Origin: Propionibacterium sp.
Lineage (GTDB): Bacteria; Actinomycetota; Actinomycetes; Propionibacteriales; Propionibacteriaceae
DNA length: 44,966 nucleotides
Reading direction: 5' to 3'
Assembly: GCA_012517965.1 (NCBI GenBank)
Contig: JAAYTZ010000085.1
Coordinates: 1 to 44,966 of the forward strand
Shown here: in pieces, positions 17,052 to 23,848 of the stretch
Position numbering within the stretch: position 1 is the first letter of the stretch
How the letters are laid out: every line of letters begins with the position of its first letter
Notes under the pieces: model-generated
Told to the model about the DNA's origin: nothing
Databases searched by the model: none
What the model saw: only the letters and a program-made list of their open reading frames with translations
Program-made: the position numbers and the translations under genes

Positions 17052-17329
17052 CGGCGCCGGTCATCACCCGGCGCCCGGCGACCGGGTGTCCCTCGTGGTG
17101 CCGGACCGACCACGACGCCGAGCGGGCCGAGGGCGAGACGACGCCGCTCCACGGGTGCATCGTCGAGTACGGCGACCGCTACCGGGTCGAGGTCACGGAG
17201 TACGACGGCGTCGCGTCCGTGTGGGTGGGCACGTCATCCACCGATGACGAGTTGCCGCCGGTCGAGGCGCGGGCGCTGGCGTCCGCGTTGATCCGGGCGG
17301 CTGACCTTGCCGAGGGGGTCGACCGGTGA
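17048..17329 (+). CDS. DUF6907-like small protein
   Basis: A 93-residue protein. Near its N-terminus is CPSWCRTDHDAERAEGE, then a HG-C element (TTPLHGCIVEYGD). A beta-strand pair follows (YRVEVTEYDGVASVWVG), and the helix VEARALASALIRAADLAEGV closes the protein. CPSWC...DH followed by a C-terminal ALA..L..AA helix is the pattern I associate with DUF6907 proteins, common on actinobacterial mobile elements. The function is unknown; the Cys/His pairs could bind a metal. It overlaps the genes on both sides by 4 bases. Confidence 0.75.
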   Translation: MTAPVITRRPATGCPSWCRTDHDAERAEGETTPLHGCIVEYGDRYRVEVTEYDGVASVWVGTSSTDDELPPVEARALASALIRAADLAEGVDR

Positions 17330-17613
17330 AGACGTACGCCAGCATCACGGACTTGATCCAGCAGGAGATTGCGCCGGTTCTCGCGACCGACGACACGCTC
17401 ACCCCCGAGCAGGGCGACCGCATCGCTCGCGAGGTCTGCACCCGGCTGCAAGCGGCCGGGCTGGTCGTCTGGGAGGACGGCTGGAGTGAGAGCAGGGGCG
17501 CCTACTGGCTTCCGGCGCAGGGCTTCCGCATGGTCGCGGACGAGGACGACGACGGCGCCGCGTTCTGGGCCATCGTCTCCGACGTCCTCGACGCCGAGGG
17601 GGTCGAGTCGTGA
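17326..17613 (+). CDS. Hypothetical element protein, 95 residues
   Basis: It starts at GTG 17326, overlapping the preceding stop. The product has an N-terminal helix (YASITDLIQQEIAPVLA) and a helix EQGDRIAREVCTRLQAAGLV. The strand WSESRGAYWLPA and an acidic C-terminal part (MVADEDDDGAAFWAIVSDVL) follow. The helical N-terminus has the spacing of a small DNA-binding or partner-binding domain, but I cannot name a family. Codon use is typical of the host, so it is a real gene. The GTGA overlap continues the coupled operon. Confidence 0.7.
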   Translation: MKTYASITDLIQQEIAPVLATDDTLTPEQGDRIAREVCTRLQAAGLVVWEDGWSESRGAYWLPAQGFRMVADEDDDGAAFWAIVSDVLDAEGVES

Positions 17614-17849
17614 GCCGGGCGTACCTGCGGGGCGAGATGGTCGCGCCGCGCCGGGCCTCCACGCTGGCGGAGCAGCAGGCCGGACTAGGGCCGTGCCCGG
17701 ACGCCGCGCCGCTGATGGTCGCTCGAGTCATTCCGGCGCGGGTCGAGGTCTCCGGGGTCGACGGCACCTACTGCGACCCGGACGCGCTCAGGCGGGCCGC
17801 TACGGCCCTCCTGCGGGCCGCCGATGACTTCGGTCAGGGGGTGCGCTGA
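17610..17849 (+). CDS. Hypothetical element protein, 79 residues
   Basis: It starts at GTG 17610 with a 4-base overlap. The C-terminal half (VEVSGVDGTYCDPDALRRAA followed by TALLRAADDFGQG) resembles the ending of the DUF6907-like protein two genes upstream: a short strand, an acidic turn, then an Ala-rich helix ending in AAD. The two may share an ancestor. The N-terminal half (RAYLRGEMVAPRRASTLAEQ) is not recognisable. It is the fourth gene of the coupled left operon. Confidence 0.65.
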   Translation: MSRAYLRGEMVAPRRASTLAEQQAGLGPCPDAAPLMVARVIPARVEVSGVDGTYCDPDALRRAATALLRAADDFGQGVR

Positions 17850-17965
17850 TGGTCTCGTCAGCGGCAATCCTGGCGACGCTGGCGGCCGTGTGGACGGCGT
17901 CCGCGTTCGCGTTCCTGCTGGCGGCCCTTGCGGTCGTCATCGCTGACGGGCGGCGGCCCCGATGA
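17849..17965 (+). CDS. Tiny single-pass membrane protein, 38 residues
   Basis: The ATG at 17849 shares one base with the previous stop. Almost the whole product is one hydrophobic helix (AAILATLAAVWTASAFAFLL continuing to AALAVVIAD), ending with a positively charged DGRRPR tail. The third codon positions are nearly all G or C, so it is coding in this frame. Membrane micro-proteins of this kind are common in phages and integrative elements; the role is unknown. It is the last intact gene of the left operon. Confidence 0.6.
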   Translation: MVSSAAILATLAAVWTASAFAFLLAALAVVIADGRRPR

Positions 17966-18140
17966 GCGACGACACCCGCGAACGGCTCCTTCTGGGCCTC
18001 CTTCGGTTCGAGGACTTCCCCGGTCGTGGGGTCGATGCGCTCGGGCTTGGTGGCGGGCTGCTGACGGCCCATCGAGTCCGTCCGCGTGGAAAGGTTTTCC
18101 ACGTCGCCCGACTCGACCAGTTCGGCGCGGACGCCGGTGC
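17966..18140 (-). pseudogene. Minus-strand gene fragment (phage/plasmid type, N-terminus lost)
   Basis: Within an open minus-strand frame, about 55 residues look genuinely coding: ELVESGDVENLSTRTDSMGR, then QQPATKPERIDPTTGEVLEP and KEAQKEPFAGVV, with high G/C at third positions. STRTDSMGRQQPATKP recalls the segment after the helix-turn-helix in phage and plasmid ParB-like proteins. Both ends run into unrelated sequence: upstream (18140 on) the strand is coding the other way, and downstream it overlaps the micro-protein. I read it as a remnant left by deletions. Confidence 0.45.
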
Positions 18141-18386
18141 GACTGGGGCGGGCCGGACGGGTGCGAGGTCTGTCGCCAGTACCCCGACGCACGGCCGGCG
18201 GACGCCGCTGAGCGCTACCTCGACGAGATGGCCTCAGAGGTCATCGTCGCCGTCGGGACGCCCCTGGCAGTCGTTCTGGGCGGCGGCGGCCCGACGTGCG
18301 AGATTCTGCGCGACACCCGGACGGGCCCGGCGCGGTGGGTCGGCTCGTGGGGCGGTGAGGTCGTCACCCTGTACGGCGACCCGTAG
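18123..18386 (+). pseudogene. Gene fragment without a start (CxxC-containing protein)
   Basis: From about 18135 to the TAG at 18384-18386 the plus strand is convincingly coding: CDWGGPDGCEVCRQYPDARP, then ADAAERYLDEMASEVIVAV, and a beta-rich end (CEILRDTRTGPARWVGSWGG). The coding signal extends upstream of the only ATG (18228), but no start codon is found before the sequence turns into the minus-strand fragment. The gene has probably lost its beginning. A 52-residue product from ATG 18228 remains possible. Confidence 0.45.
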
Positions 18387-18414
18387 CCCTGCCACGGGCG
18401 GCCTAGTTCAGAAT

Positions 18415-18600
18415 CTTGAACTACCGAGCCCCGCTTCCACCGGCCCCTGCCCGGAGTGCTCAGCGTGGGAGGCGTGGCACCTTGACCAGCCCGTGCCGGG
18501 GCCCTCGTGGGTCGCGTCGCTGAGGGTCGTCTTCCTCGACGACTCCGGCCGGGTGCGCTACCTCGAACACGTGCCACAGACAGACCTAGAACGACCCTAG
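18415..18600 (+). pseudogene. Gene fragment or very small gene with CPEC motif
   Basis: The frame ending at TAG 18600 encodes ELPSPASTGPCPECSAWEAW, then HLDQPVPGPSWVASLRVVFL and RVRYLEHVPQTDLERP, which reads like a real zinc-ribbon-type tail. No ATG or GTG begins it: upstream in the same frame the sequence is the shadow of the previous fragment. It may be the 3' end of the same broken gene in another frame, or a separate truncated gene. Confidence 0.4.
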
Positions 18601-18613
18601 GACGAACGAACAG

Positions 18614-18650
18614 GGACGCCCCCGACCAAGCTCAGTGGCCGGGGGCGTCC
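18614..18650. terminator. Bidirectional hairpin terminator
   Basis: GGACGCCCCCG (18614-18624) and CGGGGGCGTCC (18640-18650) pair perfectly over 11 bp. It lies 14 bases after the stop at 18600 and in front of the end of the opposite-strand HTH remnant. Confidence 0.75.
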
Positions 18651-18686
18651 GTCGTCCAGAGTGCCACCAGGGGCCAGGGGCGCGGC

Positions 18687-18888
18687 TCAGCCCTTCAGCA
18701 CTCGGTGGACGGTCCCGACCGAGCAACCGGCCGCCGCCGCAATGGTGCGGACGCTGGCACCGGACGCGTGCGCGGATGAGTGCGTCCCGCGCGGCTGTCA
18801 GCGGGGCGCCCGGCGTCCGGCGCGGCCGGTTCTCTAACGTGGGCGGATGCACCCTGCCGGGGACCCCCCTGCCCGGGGGGGAAGGCAC
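18687..18888 (-). pseudogene. Frameshifted HTH (recombinase/resolvase-like) remnant
   Basis: Two adjacent minus-strand frames join into one sensible helix-turn-helix. One frame gives PGAPLTAARDALIRA. After a one- or two-base slip at 18762-18780 the next gives ASGASVRTIAAAAGCSVGTV followed by HRVLKG and a TGA at 18687. The combined sequence looks like the HTH at the end of serine recombinases or small transposon-type regulators. As written neither frame gives a whole protein. Confidence 0.5.
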
Positions 18889-18889
18889 C

Positions 18890-19159
18890 TCCTCGGCCTA
18901 GGGCCGATATCCCCCCGACCTACGCGCAGCTCCGGGCGCGCGTAGGTGTGGACGCGGTGAGCACGACCCCGAGGGGGCGCAGGCGGGGGGTGGTGACGAG
19001 CAGGGGACGCACAGGGGGCTCCTCGAGTGTTGCTACAGGTGGTTGTGGAAAAACGTAACGGACGTGCGGGCACTATGCCGAAGAGGTGCCGCGGGCGCCG
19101 GGGCCACCCCTCCCGGCCACCCCATCCCAGCCCGTGGGATTCGTCGCGCTGACAAGGGA
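18890..19159. other. Non-coding stretch at the convergence of the element's two halves
   Basis: I see no convincing gene. It contains GC-rich hairpins around 18857-18875, and a less GC-rich patch at 19029-19065 with TTGTGGAAAAACGTAAC, which stands out and could hold a promoter or protein site. Open frames here have poor codon use. Confidence 0.5.
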
Positions 19160-19192
19160 CGAGGGCCGCGCCCGGTGTGGGTGCGGCCCTCG
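19160..19192. terminator. Hairpin terminator before the capsid gene end
   Basis: CGAGGGCCGC (19160-19169) and GCGGCCCTCG (19183-19192) pair perfectly over 10 bp. It sits 100 bases beyond the stop of the leftward capsid gene and could end that operon. Confidence 0.65.
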
Positions 19193-19292
19193 TGGTGCGG
19201 CGCTGGTCCGTCATGGGCAACCGACCATCGGTCCACTCGGTCAACTTCCCAGAACCCCGAGCGGTGGCGTTGACGCCGCGGTCAGTGAGTCG

Positions 19293-20153
19293 TCAGGGGA
19301 CGATGGCCGGGTCGGCGACGACGAACGAGCCGATGCGGTCGGGGTGGACGACGTTGGCGCCGAACCGCCAGGTAGCGCGCAGCGCGATCCCATCGGTGTT
19401 GAAGTAGACGTGCTCACTGGTGGCGACCTGTACCTGACCGACCGCGGAGACGATGGCGGTGCGGTCGACGACCAGCCCGGACAGGGTGGTCATGGCGGAC
19501 GACACGAGGACGGGCAGCCCGAGCAGCCGCTTCACGGTGGCTTCGGTGCCGGCGCCCAGGAGCGGCGCGTTGTAGTCGGCGCCCAGCTTCATCTTCTGGA
19601 TGACGGCCCAGGCGTCCGGCGCCATGATGATGTGGGACGGGCTGCCGCCGTTGCCCTCCAGGGTGGCGATGAGGTCGACGAGGTTGTCGAGGCTGCCGGT
19701 CACGTCGTCGCCCGCGGTCTCGATGCCGACGACGTTGAGCAGCCCGCCGGGCGGGGTGACGGCGGGGGCGACCGGCGCGGCTTGCGCCAGGTAGGCGATG
19801 TTGGCGGCGCGCAGGATGGCGCGTTGGACGGACGTCGCCAGCATCTCGGCGGTACGCGGCTGGGCCCACTGCTCACGGCTGAGCCGGATGAGCTGGGAGA
19901 CCTTGCCGGTGTAGACGAGGCACTCGTCCAGCCCAGGGTTGGCCTCGTCGATCGGGGCGCCTTCGGCGACGAAGCCGGCGGCGGCGTCGGTGGCGAACGC
20001 GACCCGGACGGCGGGGGCGTCGCCTTCCACGTTGCCGGCGACGGTGGACGTCTGGAGGATCAGCGCATCGGGGACGACGTCGGCGGGGGCGTAGGCGGTG
20101 AGGTCGGGCGCCCACGCCCGGGTTGCGGTGCTGGTGGTTTCGGTGTTCGCCAT
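19293..20153 (-). CDS. Phage major capsid protein, HK97-fold type
   Basis: A 286-residue protein forming the virion shell. The pattern is that of HK97-fold capsids without a prodomain. An N-terminal arm is followed by VPDALILQTSTVAGNVEGDA and FATDAAAGFVAEGAPIDEAN, with the A-P-I-x-E turn common in these proteins. Next come LVYTGKVSQLIRLSREQWAQ, the P-domain helix TAEMLATSVQRAILRAANIA, the A-domain GGSPSHIIMAPDAWAVIQKM, LLGLPVLVSSAM, and the C-terminal AIVSAVGQVQVATSEHVYFN and ALRATWRFGANVV. The ATG at 20153 follows GAAAGTGAG. Its neighbour is a scaffold gene, but no portal or protease gene exists in the element. Confidence 0.85.
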   Translation of the reverse strand: MANTETTSTATRAWAPDLTAYAPADVVPDALILQTSTVAGNVEGDAPAVRVAFATDAAAGFVAEGAPIDEANPGLDECLVYTGKVSQLIRLSREQWAQPRTAEMLATSVQRAILRAANIAYLAQAAPVAPAVTPPGGLLNVVGIETAGDDVTGSLDNLVDLIATLEGNGGSPSHIIMAPDAWAVIQKMKLGADYNAPLLGAGTEATVKRLLGLPVLVSSAMTTLSGLVVDRTAIVSAVGQVQVATSEHVYFNTDGIALRATWRFGANVVHPDRIGSFVVADPAIVP

Positions 20154-20341
20154 GGTGGCGGCTCACTTTCGTATGGGGGTGGCGCCGCGGGTGGCGCCGG
20201 GGATGAGGGGGTTCTATCCCGGTCGGCCACGGGCCGAAACCGTTCGGCCCACGGGGCCAACGTCGACGTGGGGGCGGGCCGCGGGCCCGGCGTCCTCACC
20301 ATGTCACGGCAAGGATACCGGGTCCGGACGGCTGACGCGCG

Positions 20342-20854
20342 TTACCGGCGCGGCTTGAAGGCGTCCGCGAAGGTGGGCGGCCGTTCCCCACCGCCGATGG
20401 GGCGGCCCACGTTGCCCTGGCCGGCCGCCGAGGGGGCGTAGGGCAGGCGGGTCCCCACGCCCAACTGCTTGCCGGCGTCCTCGACGGCGGCCAGCACCTT
20501 GGCCGGGTCGACGCCGCCCTGGTCGTCGAGCAGGGACGCGAAGTCGACCCCGGCGGCGTCCAGGAGTGCGGGGGTGGCTTGTCGGCGCTCGGCCTTGATG
20601 ACGGCGGCGACGGCGGCGCGGCGCAGGGCGTCCCGCTCGGCCCGCAGGGCGTCCCGCTCGGCCTCGGCGTCCCGAAGCTGGCGACGGTAGCGGGCGGCCT
20701 CCCGGCCGGCCTTGTCGGGCGCCTCGTGGGCGTCCTGGGCGTGGTCGGTGGGGGCGTCGATCTGCACCTCGGCTTCGTGGGCGTCCTGGGCGGCCTCCTG
20801 GGCCGTGTGCAGGGTGTTGTCGGTGGTGGTGGTCTCGGGCATCTCGTTGTTCAT
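20342..20854 (-). CDS. Phage capsid scaffolding protein
   Basis: A 170-residue protein, acidic at first (MPETTTTDNTLHTAQEAAQD, HEAEVQIDAPTDHAQDAHEA), then a strong coiled coil at about residues 65-110 (YRRQLRDAEAERDALRAERD). The C-terminal part has LLDAAGVDFASLLDDQGGVD, and a Pro/Gly tail ends in PPTFADAFKPRR. Acidic start, coiled coil and basic C-terminal capsid-binding end are the usual scaffold layout. It sits directly upstream of the capsid gene. The ATG at 20854 is preceded by AGAGGAAC; a longer frame to 20956 overlaps the next gene. A 188-base leader separates it from the capsid gene. Confidence 0.85.
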   Translation of the reverse strand: MNNEMPETTTTDNTLHTAQEAAQDAHEAEVQIDAPTDHAQDAHEAPDKAGREAARYRRQLRDAEAERDALRAERDALRRAAVAAVIKAERRQATPALLDAAGVDFASLLDDQGGVDPAKVLAAVEDAGKQLGVGTRLPYAPSAAGQGNVGRPIGGGERPPTFADAFKPRR

Positions 20855-20867
20855 GGTGCTGTTCCTC

Positions 20868-21032
20868 TCAGGTGGTGGTGGTGGGTTCGGGGTCGCGGGT
20901 GTCGGGCGCCGGCGCGGTCCGGCCGCAGCTGGGGCACCAGGCTTCAGGGGTGCCACGCCACGACAGGCGCAGCAGCGGCGCGGGACGGCGGCAGCGGGTC
21001 GAGTGCGCGATCGTGCTGTTGGTGTTCGTCAT
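20868..21032 (-). CDS. Small zinc-ribbon-like element protein, 54 residues
   Basis: The ATG at 21032 overlaps the WhiB-like stop by 4 bases. The product has a first Cys (HSTRCRRPAPLLRLSW) and a CPSC pair (TPEAWCPSCGRTAPAP), and ends in a Pro/Thr tail. One C-x2-C plus a lone Cys could form half of a zinc ribbon. Nothing else can be said about function. It is translationally coupled to the WhiB-like gene and ends 13 bases before the scaffold ATG. Confidence 0.6.
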   Translation of the reverse strand: MTNTNSTIAHSTRCRRPAPLLRLSWRGTPEAWCPSCGRTAPAPDTRDPEPTTTT

Positions 21033-21292
21033 CGCCTTGTTCGCCTCCACGTCTGGTTGACGCGCTCGGAGTAGTCGACTCCAGCCCAGACGCCCCAGCA
21101 GGCGTGCGCCTCGTCCGCAGCGGCCCGGCAGGCGGCCCGGATCGTCTGGGGGCAGTCACCGCACCGAACGACGGCCAGCGCGCGCTGTTCGACACACTCG
21201 GCCGTCCACTCGGGACGGCGCCAGCAGGGCACGGGGCGGCCATGCACCCGCGCATCGTCGACCAGGAAGACGAGGTTCTCAGCGGCGCTCAC
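21029..21292 (-). CDS. WhiB-like iron-sulfur protein of the element
   Basis: The product (87 residues from the GTG at 21292) has the WhiB layout: cysteine cluster, then a G-[VI]-W-[AG]-G turn (ACWGVWAGVDYSERVNQ), then a basic tail (WRRTRR). The cysteines are PCWRRPEWTAEC, RCGDC and AAC. The central spacing is C-x2-C-x7-C; classical WhiB proteins have C-x2-C-x5-C, so cluster geometry may differ. WhiB-like proteins are transcription regulators of actinobacteria and their phages. Upstream codons are AT-richer and unlike coding sequence, so I start at 21292. A palindromic repeat region lies upstream. Confidence 0.75.
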   Translation of the reverse strand: MSAAENLVFLVDDARVHGRPVPCWRRPEWTAECVEQRALAVVRCGDCPQTIRAACRAAADEAHACWGVWAGVDYSERVNQTWRRTRR

Positions 21293-21388
21293 CCGGACGC
21301 CCCCAAAGGCCCCGACCGGGGGGTTCTCGGGTGGTTCGGGGGGTTCTGTGCGCTCGGAGTGAATCTCTGTGACTAGGGAGGTAACTCG

Positions 21389-21480
21389 GGTAACCGTTCT
21401 CCCGAAACTTTCTGGTTCCCCGGGGGATTGAAAAGTTCCGGGAGAGCGGTTACCTCGGTTACCTCGGTTACCTCGGGTGC
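21389..21480 (-). promoter_or_regulatory. Inverted repeat plus GGTTACC array upstream of the WhiB-like gene
   Basis: GGTAACCGTTCTCCCGAAAC begins the left arm (21389-21412). The right arm (21430-21454) is its near-perfect complement, with about two mismatches and a 17-base loop. Immediately beyond are three tandem 9-base units of GGTTACCTC (21448-21475), and another GTAACTCGG lies just outside the left arm. GGTNACC sites are themselves palindromic. It looks like an operator array or a replication/packaging site; the AT-rich core differs from its surroundings. Confidence 0.65.
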
Positions 21481-21586
21481 TCACCGGCCCTCCTCGTCGG
21501 TGCCCTGCAAGCCGATCCCCAGCCTGACCTTCACGTTCTTGCCGTAGAGCTTCTTCTGCCCGCGCGAGGTCGTCGCGATCGGTCAT
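21481..21586 (-). pseudogene. Small coupled gene with a probable frameshift
   Basis: An ATG at 21586 overlaps the ATPase stop (ATGA) and opens MTDRDDLAR. After about 10 codons that frame loses G/C at third positions. The neighbouring frame then becomes perfect: RGQKKLYGKNVKVRLGIGLQ, then GTDEEGR and TGA at 21481. A one-base insertion or deletion near 21555 would join them into a 35-residue basic protein. Either the gene is broken, the sequence has an error here, or translation shifts frame. Confidence 0.5.
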
Positions 21587-22968
21587 GCTGCACCCCCGGT
21601 CATGTGGACGCGGCAGGGCAGGCAACGAACGAACCCGCTCGGGATGGGCGTCCCACAGTCGGCGCAGGTGAAGCCGTGGGAGGGTTCTACGTCCTCGCCT
21701 GCCGACTGTCCCCCACTGTCCCCCGACTGTCCCCCGGGGACGGTCGGCCACTGTCCCCCCGTCCCCCTCTCTAAGGGACGGGGGACGGTGGACACTCGTT
21801 CGGGGGCGGTTGCGGCGTCGAGTGTCCCCCCGTCCGGTTCGGACTCTCGGAACGGCTTGGCCAGCGTGTGCAGGGTCGCGTTACGCGGGCCGGGCGCCGT
21901 CGTGATGTGGCCGGCCTCCACCAGGGCGGAGACGGCGCGGGTAACCATGTCCTTCCTGCCGGTCACCCGTTCTTCAATGCCGCGGTAGCTGAGCGGCGCG
22001 GTGCCATCCTTGTGCGCCTTCTCCAGCACCCGACTCACCTTCTCCATGTAGCCAGTCGGCCGGAACTCTCCGGGCGCTTGCGGGGCGACGGCGTCGAGGG
22101 TCACCCGGACGCCGTGCGGGCCGGGCGAGACGTTGAGCTCGGCCACGCGCAGACCGGCGCGGTAGTTGCCGTGTCGGTCCTTGGCGCAGACGAGGACGGC
22201 CGCGCCGGCCGTGTCCCGGTCGAACGGCCGGACCACCCGTTGCATGTACTGGGCGCCACTGATCGCGGCCCGCTTCCGTTGCGAACCGATCGGCCACAGT
22301 CCGGCCTCATCGGTCTTCGTCACGTGGTCGAGGACGACAACGGCCGGCCCCGGCTCTGTGCCGTAGGTGACGGCCGCCAGCCGGCGCGGGACGCGCAGGA
22401 ACCACGCGGCTACCTCCTCGTCGGCGTTCGGGTTCGCCCCGTCGAGGGCCAGCCCTTCGCCGGTGGAGTCGACCACGACCAGGACGGCGCGCAACTCCTC
22501 CATCAGGGCGACGACGTCGGCCAGGTCCGCGCCGGTGGGCCGCTCGCACGGGTTGAGGTAGGCGAACAGTCGGTGCACGTCCTCGGGCTGGGCGCCGAGG
22601 TCGAGCAGGCGGCCCGCGATCCCGAGGGCGTCGTCTTCGTGGTCGACGTAGACGACGCCCTCGCCCTGGTTGAGACACTGGGCGGCCGCGGCGAGAGCCG
22701 TCCACGTCTTGCCGGCGCCGGACTCGCCGGCAAGCCCGTTCACCTTCCCGCGGTAGAACAAGGCGACCCCGCCGGCGATGCGGCCCACAGTGGGCGCCGG
22801 ACGCGCCAGGGTGCCCGCTAACAGCCCGTCGAGGGTCGGCCCGAGGTCGACACGGGCCCACGCCGTCGAGCGGCCCCGGGGGGCGTCCTCGGCCGGTTCC
22901 ACCGGTTCCCAGTCGTCCGGTTCCTCGGGCCCGAACGCGACGCTGTTGCGGCCGTTCACGTCTCCCAC
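21583..22968 (-). CDS. RecA-like replication ATPase with winged helix and zinc ribbon
   Basis: A 461-residue protein. Walker A is GESGAGKT (within NGLAGESGAGKTWTALAAA), and Walker B-like strands are GVVYVDHEDD and AVLVVVDSTGEGLA. PAVVVLDHVTKTDE follows, as in RepA/DnaB-type plasmid and phage helicase loaders. Next comes a winged-helix segment (LSYRGIEERVTGRKDMVTRA). The tail is Gly/Gln-rich (QWPTVPGGQSGDSGGQS), encoded by repeated CTGTCCCCC tracts at about 21700-21775. It ends in a C-terminal zinc ribbon, CADCGTPIPSGFVRCLPC. Probably the element's replication initiator ATPase. It begins one base after the stop of the preceding gene. Confidence 0.85.
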   Translation of the reverse strand: MGDVNGRNSVAFGPEEPDDWEPVEPAEDAPRGRSTAWARVDLGPTLDGLLAGTLARPAPTVGRIAGGVALFYRGKVNGLAGESGAGKTWTALAAAAQCLNQGEGVVYVDHEDDALGIAGRLLDLGAQPEDVHRLFAYLNPCERPTGADLADVVALMEELRAVLVVVDSTGEGLALDGANPNADEEVAAWFLRVPRRLAAVTYGTEPGPAVVVLDHVTKTDEAGLWPIGSQRKRAAISGAQYMQRVVRPFDRDTAGAAVLVCAKDRHGNYRAGLRVAELNVSPGPHGVRVTLDAVAPQAPGEFRPTGYMEKVSRVLEKAHKDGTAPLSYRGIEERVTGRKDMVTRAVSALVEAGHITTAPGPRNATLHTLAKPFRESEPDGGTLDAATAPERVSTVPRPLERGTGGQWPTVPGGQSGDSGGQSAGEDVEPSHGFTCADCGTPIPSGFVRCLPCRVHMTGGAA

Positions 22969-23265
22969 CTAGACCACCCCCCGCAGGAGCTCGGCGGCGA
23001 CGATGGGCGGAACCGGCAGGCCGGGCCCCTCCAGCGAGGCGCGGGCCCGGCACGCGGCGGCGGTGGCCTCCAGGCGCCGGGCGCGGGACTCGAGGTCAGC
23101 TTGGGACGCCCGGCCGGCGAAGTCGATGCCGGGCCGGTGGCGGGCGTCGAGGAACCGTTGGGCGCGTGCCTGCCAGTAGTCGGCGGTCGCCTCACTGAGG
23201 ACGTCGGCCAGCACGCGGCAGGCGAAGTGTTCCAGCTGGTCGGCGTCCAGGCTGAGGCCGGTCAT
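22969..23265 (-). CDS. Hypothetical element protein, 98 residues
   Basis: A largely helical protein: LDADQLEHFACRVLADVLSE, then YWQARAQRFLDARHRPGIDF and QADLESRARRLEATAAACRA, with a hydrophobic end (VPPIVAAELLRGVV). No catalytic motif is visible. Helical proteins of this size next to replication ATPases in integrative plasmids are often accessory factors; that is only a guess from position. The ATG overlaps the stop of the DUF6011 gene by 4 bases and the stop directly abuts the ATPase start. Confidence 0.7.
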   Translation of the reverse strand: MTGLSLDADQLEHFACRVLADVLSEATADYWQARAQRFLDARHRPGIDFAGRASQADLESRARRLEATAAACRARASLEGPGLPVPPIVAAELLRGVV

Positions 23266-23591
23266 CGCGCACCCCCGAGCTCGTCGAGGACGTCGTCCAG
23301 CCCGGACGCGACCACGGCCAGCGCATCGGCTCCCAGCAGCCCTACGCGGGCCGCCAGGGCGTCGAGACGGGCCGAGACGGACTCACGCCGCGCCCGAAGC
23401 TGCGCGGCGCTCTGACGGGCCGCACAGACCGGGCCGAAGCCACGAGCGACGGACGCCGCGGCGGTCAGCGGGTGGGCGCAGCAGGAACAGCGGGTGACGG
23501 GGTCGGCGGCGTCCGGTACGCTGGTCTCATCCTTGTGGTTCTTGTTCGGCGTCCGGTTCCCAGCCGGGCGCCGTTCCTCGTTCGGGGTCAC
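23262..23591 (-). CDS. DUF6011 domain protein
   Basis: The 109-residue product contains a short zinc-finger-like motif, RCSCCAHPLTAAASVARGFG followed by PVCAAR, the hallmark of DUF6011 (C-x2-C, then S-V-x-x-G-[FY]-G-P-x-C). A hydrophilic N-terminus (NRTPNKNHKDETSV) precedes it and a helical C-terminus follows (RARRESVSARLDALAARVGL, DALAVVASGLDDVLDEL). DUF6011 proteins occur widely on actinobacterial phages and plasmids; their role is unknown. It overlaps both neighbouring genes by 4 bases. Confidence 0.8.
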   Translation of the reverse strand: MTPNEERRPAGNRTPNKNHKDETSVPDAADPVTRCSCCAHPLTAAASVARGFGPVCAARQSAAQLRARRESVSARLDALAARVGLLGADALAVVASGLDDVLDELGGAR

Positions 23592-23848
23592 CGGACCGCG
23601 ATGGGCTGGAAGCAGGCATCCACTTCAGCGGCCCGCACGCGAATCACGCGGGCGTTCAGTCGGTAGCCGGTCACGCGGCCGTCGGAGATGAGCCGGCGGA
23701 CGGTGTCAACCGACACCCCCCACCGGGCCGCGGCCTGCTGTTGGCTTTCGTACTCGGGCGCTACGCTTCCCGTGGTCGCGTCGTTGTGGGCGTGGGCCAA
23801 GGGGCGGGAGCTGCTGGCACGGCTCCCGCTCCGCTTTGTTGCGGGCAT
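23588..23848 (-). CDS. Excisionase-like helix-turn-helix protein
   Basis: An 86-residue protein with a MerR-type HTH (HTH_17/excisionase): YESQQQAAARWGVSVDTVRR, then LISDGRVTGYRLNARVIRVR and the final AAEVDACFQ. This is the usual form of recombination directionality factors and AlpA-like activators. The ATG at 23848 is preceded by GAGAGGAAC; a longer upstream frame has poor codon use. It is the first gene of the leftward replication operon, not directly next to the integrase, so it may regulate the operon as well as excision. Confidence 0.8.
   Translation of the reverse strand: MPATKRSGSRASSSRPLAHAHNDATTGSVAPEYESQQQAAARWGVSVDTVRRLISDGRVTGYRLNARVIRVRAAEVDACFQPIAVR

Noticed and set aside
18834-19244. 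Minus-strand ORF of 136 codons in the centre of the element
   Set aside because: Poor codon use, no domain, and it runs through the 19160-19192 terminator hairpin.
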